Positions 60,664 to 64,000 of a stretch of 64,000 nt of DNA are shown here, one piece after another. The position numbers were made by a program, and so were the translations under genes. Source of the stretch: Azorinus chamasolen (Eukaryota > Mollusca > Bivalvia > Cardiida > Solecurtidae); the NCBI GenBank assembly GCA_963576725.1, contig OY755246.1, positions 71,354,371-71,418,370 of the forward strand, given 5' to 3'. Position 1 is the first letter of the stretch. Each line of letters begins with the position of its first letter. The notes under the pieces were generated by a model. The model worked only from the letters and a program-made list of their open reading frames with translations, ran no database searches and was not told the DNA's origin.

Positions 60664-61510
60664 TAGTGTACTCATAGAGTTACTATGATACAAAGTACCC
60701 ATAGAGTACCTGACTATGATATAGAGTACCCAAAGAGTATGATATAGATCCATTGAGTACCTATGATATAGCGTACCCATAGAGTGCCTGACTATGATAT
60801 AGCGTACCCATAGAGTGCCTGACTATGATATAGCGTACCCATAGAGTGCCTGACTATGATATAGCGTACCCATAGAGTGCCTGATTATGATATAGCATAC
60901 ACATAGAGTGCCTGACTATGATATAGCATACCCATAGTGTGTCTGACTATGATATAGAGTACCCAAAGAGTATGATATAGATCCATAGAGTGCCTGACTA
61001 TGATATAGTGTATCCATAGAGTGCCTATGATATAGTGTATCCATAGAGTGCATGACTATGATAAAGAGTACGACATAGATCCATAGAGTGCCTGACTATG
61101 ATATAGCGTACCCATAGAGTGCCTATGATATAGTGTATCCATAGAGTGACTATGATATAGCGTACCCATAGAGTGACTATGATATAGCGTATCCATAGAG
61201 TGACTATGATATAGCATATCCATTAGAGTGACTATGATATAGGGTATCCATAGAGTGACTATGATATAGCGTATCCATAGAGTGCCTATGATATAGCGTA
61301 TCCATAGAGTGCCTATGATATAGCGTATCCGTAGAGTGCCTATGATATAGCGTACCCATAGAGTGCCTATGATATAGCGTATCCATAGAGTGCCTATTAT
61401 ATAGGGTACCCATAGAATGCCTGACTATGATATAGCGTACCCATAGAGTGCCTGTCTATGATATAGAGTACCCATAGAGTGCCCGACTATGATATAGAGT
61501 ACCCATTGAG
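60664..61510. repeat. 27/31 bp minisatellite array, ~29 copies
   Basis: Unit CCATAGAGTGCCTGACTATG plus ATATAGCGTAC (31 bp), or without CTGA (27 bp). Irregular GAGTACCCAAAGAGTATG units occur at 60727 and 60960. Minus frames give HSMDTLYHR repeats and are not coding. The array continues for about two units at 61822-61870, beyond a SINE. Confidence 0.92.
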
Positions 61511-61818
61511 TAAAGTAAAGTATCTAGTTATAGTCTACTTATAGTCCGAATGACCGTTCAGCCGACTGTACATTTACTCCCCTGGTCATTGAGCCATTCG
61601 CCTACAATATTGAGCACTGCTAACATATGGAGCAATCATGCAGCCGCAGTACCGGCTAGTGACCCTGACAGGTACCCATTTTAATCCCTGGGGGGGAGAG
61701 GAGGTGCGGATGGGAGACACTGAAAAGTGTCTCTGAAATTTTCGGGAGGGACCGGGATTTGAACCCCAGACCTCTGGACTGGTAGTCAAGCGCGTTACCA
61801 CTAGACCACCACACACCA
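61508..61818 (-). mobile_element. tRNA-derived SINE
   Basis: On the minus strand the 5' head is tRNA-like: A box TGGTCTAGTGG (61798-61808) and B box GGTTCAAATCC (61755-61765), 33 bp apart, with GGTCCCTCCCG after the B box. These are the internal RNA polymerase III promoter elements. The body (CAGAGACACTTTTCAGTGTC, GGGATTAAAATGGGTACCTG, CTGCGGCTGCATGATTGC) extends to about 61515, with a short ACTTTACTTTACTC tail. The parent tRNA is uncertain because the anticodon stem is degraded. It is inserted in the array, which resumes on the other side. Confidence 0.8.
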
Positions 61819-61859
61819 CACTAGTACCAGACTAAAATATAGCGTACCCATAGAGTACC

Positions 61860-62167
61860 GGACTAAGATATGGTTCGAACCAAATTTAGTAGCCCTAGGC
61901 CTTACAGTTTTTGACAAGAAGATTGTTAAAGTTTTTACTTCTTTTTGGACATTGGTTGCCATAGCAACCAGAGTTCTGCATGGAATCACATTCTTTGAAC
62001 AACTTTGGAAGAGGTTGACCCAAGAAACATTTCTGCCAAGTTTGGGAAAAGTCCAGCAAGTAGTTTAGGAGATGTCATTTTAAGAAAAAGTTTGACGACG
62101 GACAACAGACGACGGACACAGGGCGATCACAATAGCTCACCTTGGCACTTCGTGCCAGGTCAGCTAA
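61860..62167 (-). mobile_element. pearl-like element, AGCTCACC family, single core
   Basis: On the minus strand: AGCTGACCTGGCACGAAGTG, AGGTGAGCTATTGTGATCGC, a short CGTCGTCCGTTGTCCGTCGTC region, then a core (GGTTGCCATAGCAACCAGAG in plus sense reads as its own near-palindrome). Confidence 0.7.
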
Positions 62168-62225
62168 AAAGTTCACCAACGACTGAACAGGAGACATTGG
62201 TTGTCTGAATACTTAGGGTAATTAG

Positions 62226-62882
62226 GGTATTCCTAAATATAATAACACATCACTGTATTCAGTTATGGACAGATATTTTCAAGTTCACTCAACCACTCAT
62301 TCATTCATTTTTTTCAAAGAAATGTTTTATAGATTATCTCTATGGGGATTACATCTGTGTGAATTTTGCCTATAATTCTCTGTGTTAAGTTGGAGCTCTT
62401 TGGTCTGAGGCAGCATCATTATTTCCTCGCTGCTTGCCCTTCCCGAGATGTCACCATTTCCTTTGAGGGCATAATCAAATTGACACCCATCTTGATTGGC
62501 ACAAACCATTGCAAATGTTTCATCAATAACGCAATTATTAGGTCCATTTAGTCATAACAAAGGGATTTTGCCACAAATACGTTAGGCTTGGACATATATT
62601 ATATCCGGATAAAATCTCTAAAGCTCGATTTGAGCTTGTTTCTCAGATTATGGTGACAAATTATTGCATTTGTCAAGAGAAAAATAAACAATAAAAGCTG
62701 AAAATGGAATCGGAAATGTTTTAGACATGACAGAGCAACCATTGTAGTCTTAATCGACCTAGTGAGAAAAGCACTTACATTTATGATTTCTACTGAAATA
62801 AAACATTGATTTGACTTTCTGTGATATTTTTGTAGTACAATAGATTCAAAGGTATCTTCTAGAGTGATTATAAATCCTCATC
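62226..62882. other. mostly unique sequence
   Basis: Holds the weak candidate frame below; the remainder has no recognised repeat. A family D end fragment (GTCTGAATACTTAGGGTAAT) lies just before it, at about 62200-62225. Confidence 0.4.
62327..62509 (-). CDS. weak candidate exon
   Basis: The minus frame reads about 75 codons between stops (VIDETFAMVCANQDGCQFDY, ALKGNGDISGRASSEEIM, QTKELQLNTENYRQN). Composition is protein-like and charged. An ATG is at 62509. No good splice acceptor is visible upstream, and the plus strand is also open. Family unknown. Confidence 0.18.
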   Translation of the reverse strand: MVCANQDGCQFDYALKGNGDISGRASSEEIMMLPQTKELQLNTENYRQNSHRCNPHRDNL

Positions 62883-63190
62883 TCCAATAAACTGTAATAT
62901 GCCTTTAAAAACAGCACGAGTACCGTAACCCCAATAAACTGTAATATGCCTTATACAAAATGAGTACCGTAACCCCAATAAACTGTAATATGCCTTATAC
63001 AGCATGAGTACCGTAACTCCAATTAACTGTAATATGCCTTATACAGCATGAGTACCGTAACCCCAATAAACTGTAATATGCCTTATACAGCATGAGTACC
63101 GTAACTCCAATTAACTGTAATATGCCTTATACAGCACAAGTACCGTAACCCCAATAAACTATAATATGCCTTATACAGCACGAGTACCGT
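62883..63190. repeat. 44 bp minisatellite array, 7 copies
   Basis: Unit CCAATAAACTGTAATATGCC, TTATACAGCATGAGTACCGT and AACC; an AACTCCAATTAAC subtype alternates with AACCCCAATAAAC. Confidence 0.92.
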
Positions 63191-63590
63191 TAAATAACTT
63201 GTATTTCTTACGTTTTAATTTAAGGGACTGTGATACAATAATTGTGTACCCATTTTTGTCTGTGACTGTGATAGTATTTATAAATGTAACTGCTTTTGAT
63301 GCCAATTTTAATATTCTATTTAATAATATGACTTACAATTTAATTCATGTGATATAGCATCCGCTTGTGATAGTATTCATATTATATATTAAGCCTCTCT
63401 ATGTCATGCCACCTGTGATAAGGACCACAATGGAAATAAGAGCATGCTCTTTATTGTGTAATCCTTGGTATAGAAAGCATGCCATGGTTTTTCACTATGC
63501 ATCATTTTACAAATTATTATTTATTATGATGTGATACATGTTTGTGAACCATATTATGTTTTCTGTTTGTCGAAATCTATCTATCTATCT
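63191..63590. other. unique sequence, nothing recognised
   Basis: Ends in a short (CTAT)4 microsatellite at 63576-63591, immediately before the next MITE. Confidence 0.4.
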
Positions 63591-63850
63591 AAACCCTTTA
63601 CTGCTTGAATATTCATGTGAGAATTAATGACCTCATTATTATTAATTAGCTGAACTTCAACACATGGGCATTTAGCAATGGCAGAAACTGTAAAATCAGA
63701 TGTATATAATTCCTTAAGCAAACAGAGCAGCCCCTGATCCGACTGCTCCTACTGGAGCTATCTGTTCTGTGTCTAACAAACAGAGCAGCCCCTGATCCGA
63801 CTGCTCCTACTGGAGCTATCTGTTCTGTGTCTATTCTGTTTGGACTCTCT
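63591..63850 (+). mobile_element. TTAA-A MITE copy 36 with duplicated core
   Basis: AAACCCTTTACTGCTTGAAT, arm AATGACCTCATTATTATTAA, AATGGCAGAAACTGTAAAAT. The whole palindrome (CAAACAGAGCAGCCCCTGAT ... GTTCTGTGTCTA) is then present twice with a 58 bp period (63719 and 63777), before TTCTGTTTGG. This is an incipient tandem expansion of an entire hairpin. Confidence 0.82.
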
Positions 63851-64000
63851 ACATGTTAGCCACAAATTCATGATAATGTACGCACTGACTAGCTCATGGT
63901 ACACAGAGTAACTTGTCTATTTCTCAACTATATCACACTATGATTAATGTTTTTGAAAAACAATGCAGAAATTTGCAGTCTACAATTATTTAGCATGCCA

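Noticed and set aside
61740..61812. Functional tRNA gene
   Set aside because: A and B boxes are good but acceptor and anticodon stems do not pair properly, and a SINE body follows.

Overview
This window looks like nuclear DNA from a bivalve mollusc. It is AT-rich, contains no long uninterrupted coding region, and is dominated by repeats. The best clue to the group is a set of elements with about 150-170 bp tandem cores, a GTGACCTTGACC-type or GGGGCAATAACTC-type core, and a 3' ACGG/ACAG microsatellite. That architecture is known from the bivalve 'pearl' (CvA-like, Helentron-associated) elements. I cannot fix the genus. There is no sign of bacterial, phage or organelle DNA.

Three repeat layers account for most of the window. 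(1) About 40 copies of a short non-autonomous DNA element, called TTAA-A here, lie in both orientations from about 2.2 kb to 63.8 kb. Intact copies are about 230-270 bp. They are flanked by TTAA, begin CCCTTTACTCCAT and end with its inverse. They carry an AATATTCAT-rich arm on one side and a strongly palindromic core on the other (GCAAACAGAGCAGACC and its inverse around an 'AGACGGCTCC/GGAGCCGTCT' centre). TTAA target sites and CCC-starting ends are typical of the piggyBac superfamily, so these are probably piggyBac-type MITEs. Two other families, TTAA-B and TTAA-C, share the TTAA flank but differ inside. (2) About 35 minisatellite arrays with units of 17-57 bp fill roughly a quarter of the window. 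The largest is at 49628-52050 (about 60 copies). (3) Composite pearl-like elements occur at 1738-2199, 12709-16516, 34450-35525, 39086-42160, 52915-53185, 55030-55545 and 61860-62167.

The most interesting theme is how layers 1 and 2 connect. Several arrays are local expansions of a defined piece of a TTAA-A copy, with the rest of the element still present on one or both sides. The clearest are 20777-21790, 24821-25325, 55633-56068, 56603-57000 and 2888-3236. Different arrays start from different parts of the element, so the element acts as a repeated seed for minisatellites. Arrays in turn host later insertions: a 1250 bp pogo/Tigger-like element with a TA duplication at 46099-47348, a tRNA-derived SINE at about 61508-61818, and an insertion ending in a perfect hairpin with 63 bp arms at 43669-43807.

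Coding evidence is weak. The best candidate exons are 11718-11981 (minus), 56321-56601 (plus, after a good 3' splice site), 47660-48097 (plus), 22923-23135 (minus) and 62327-62509 (minus). None could be assigned to a family. A promoter-like patch with two perfect cAMP-response elements lies at 20156-20184. Long open frames inside the arrays (37427-38410, 42578-43390, 6849-7418) are by-products of repeat units that lack stop codons.
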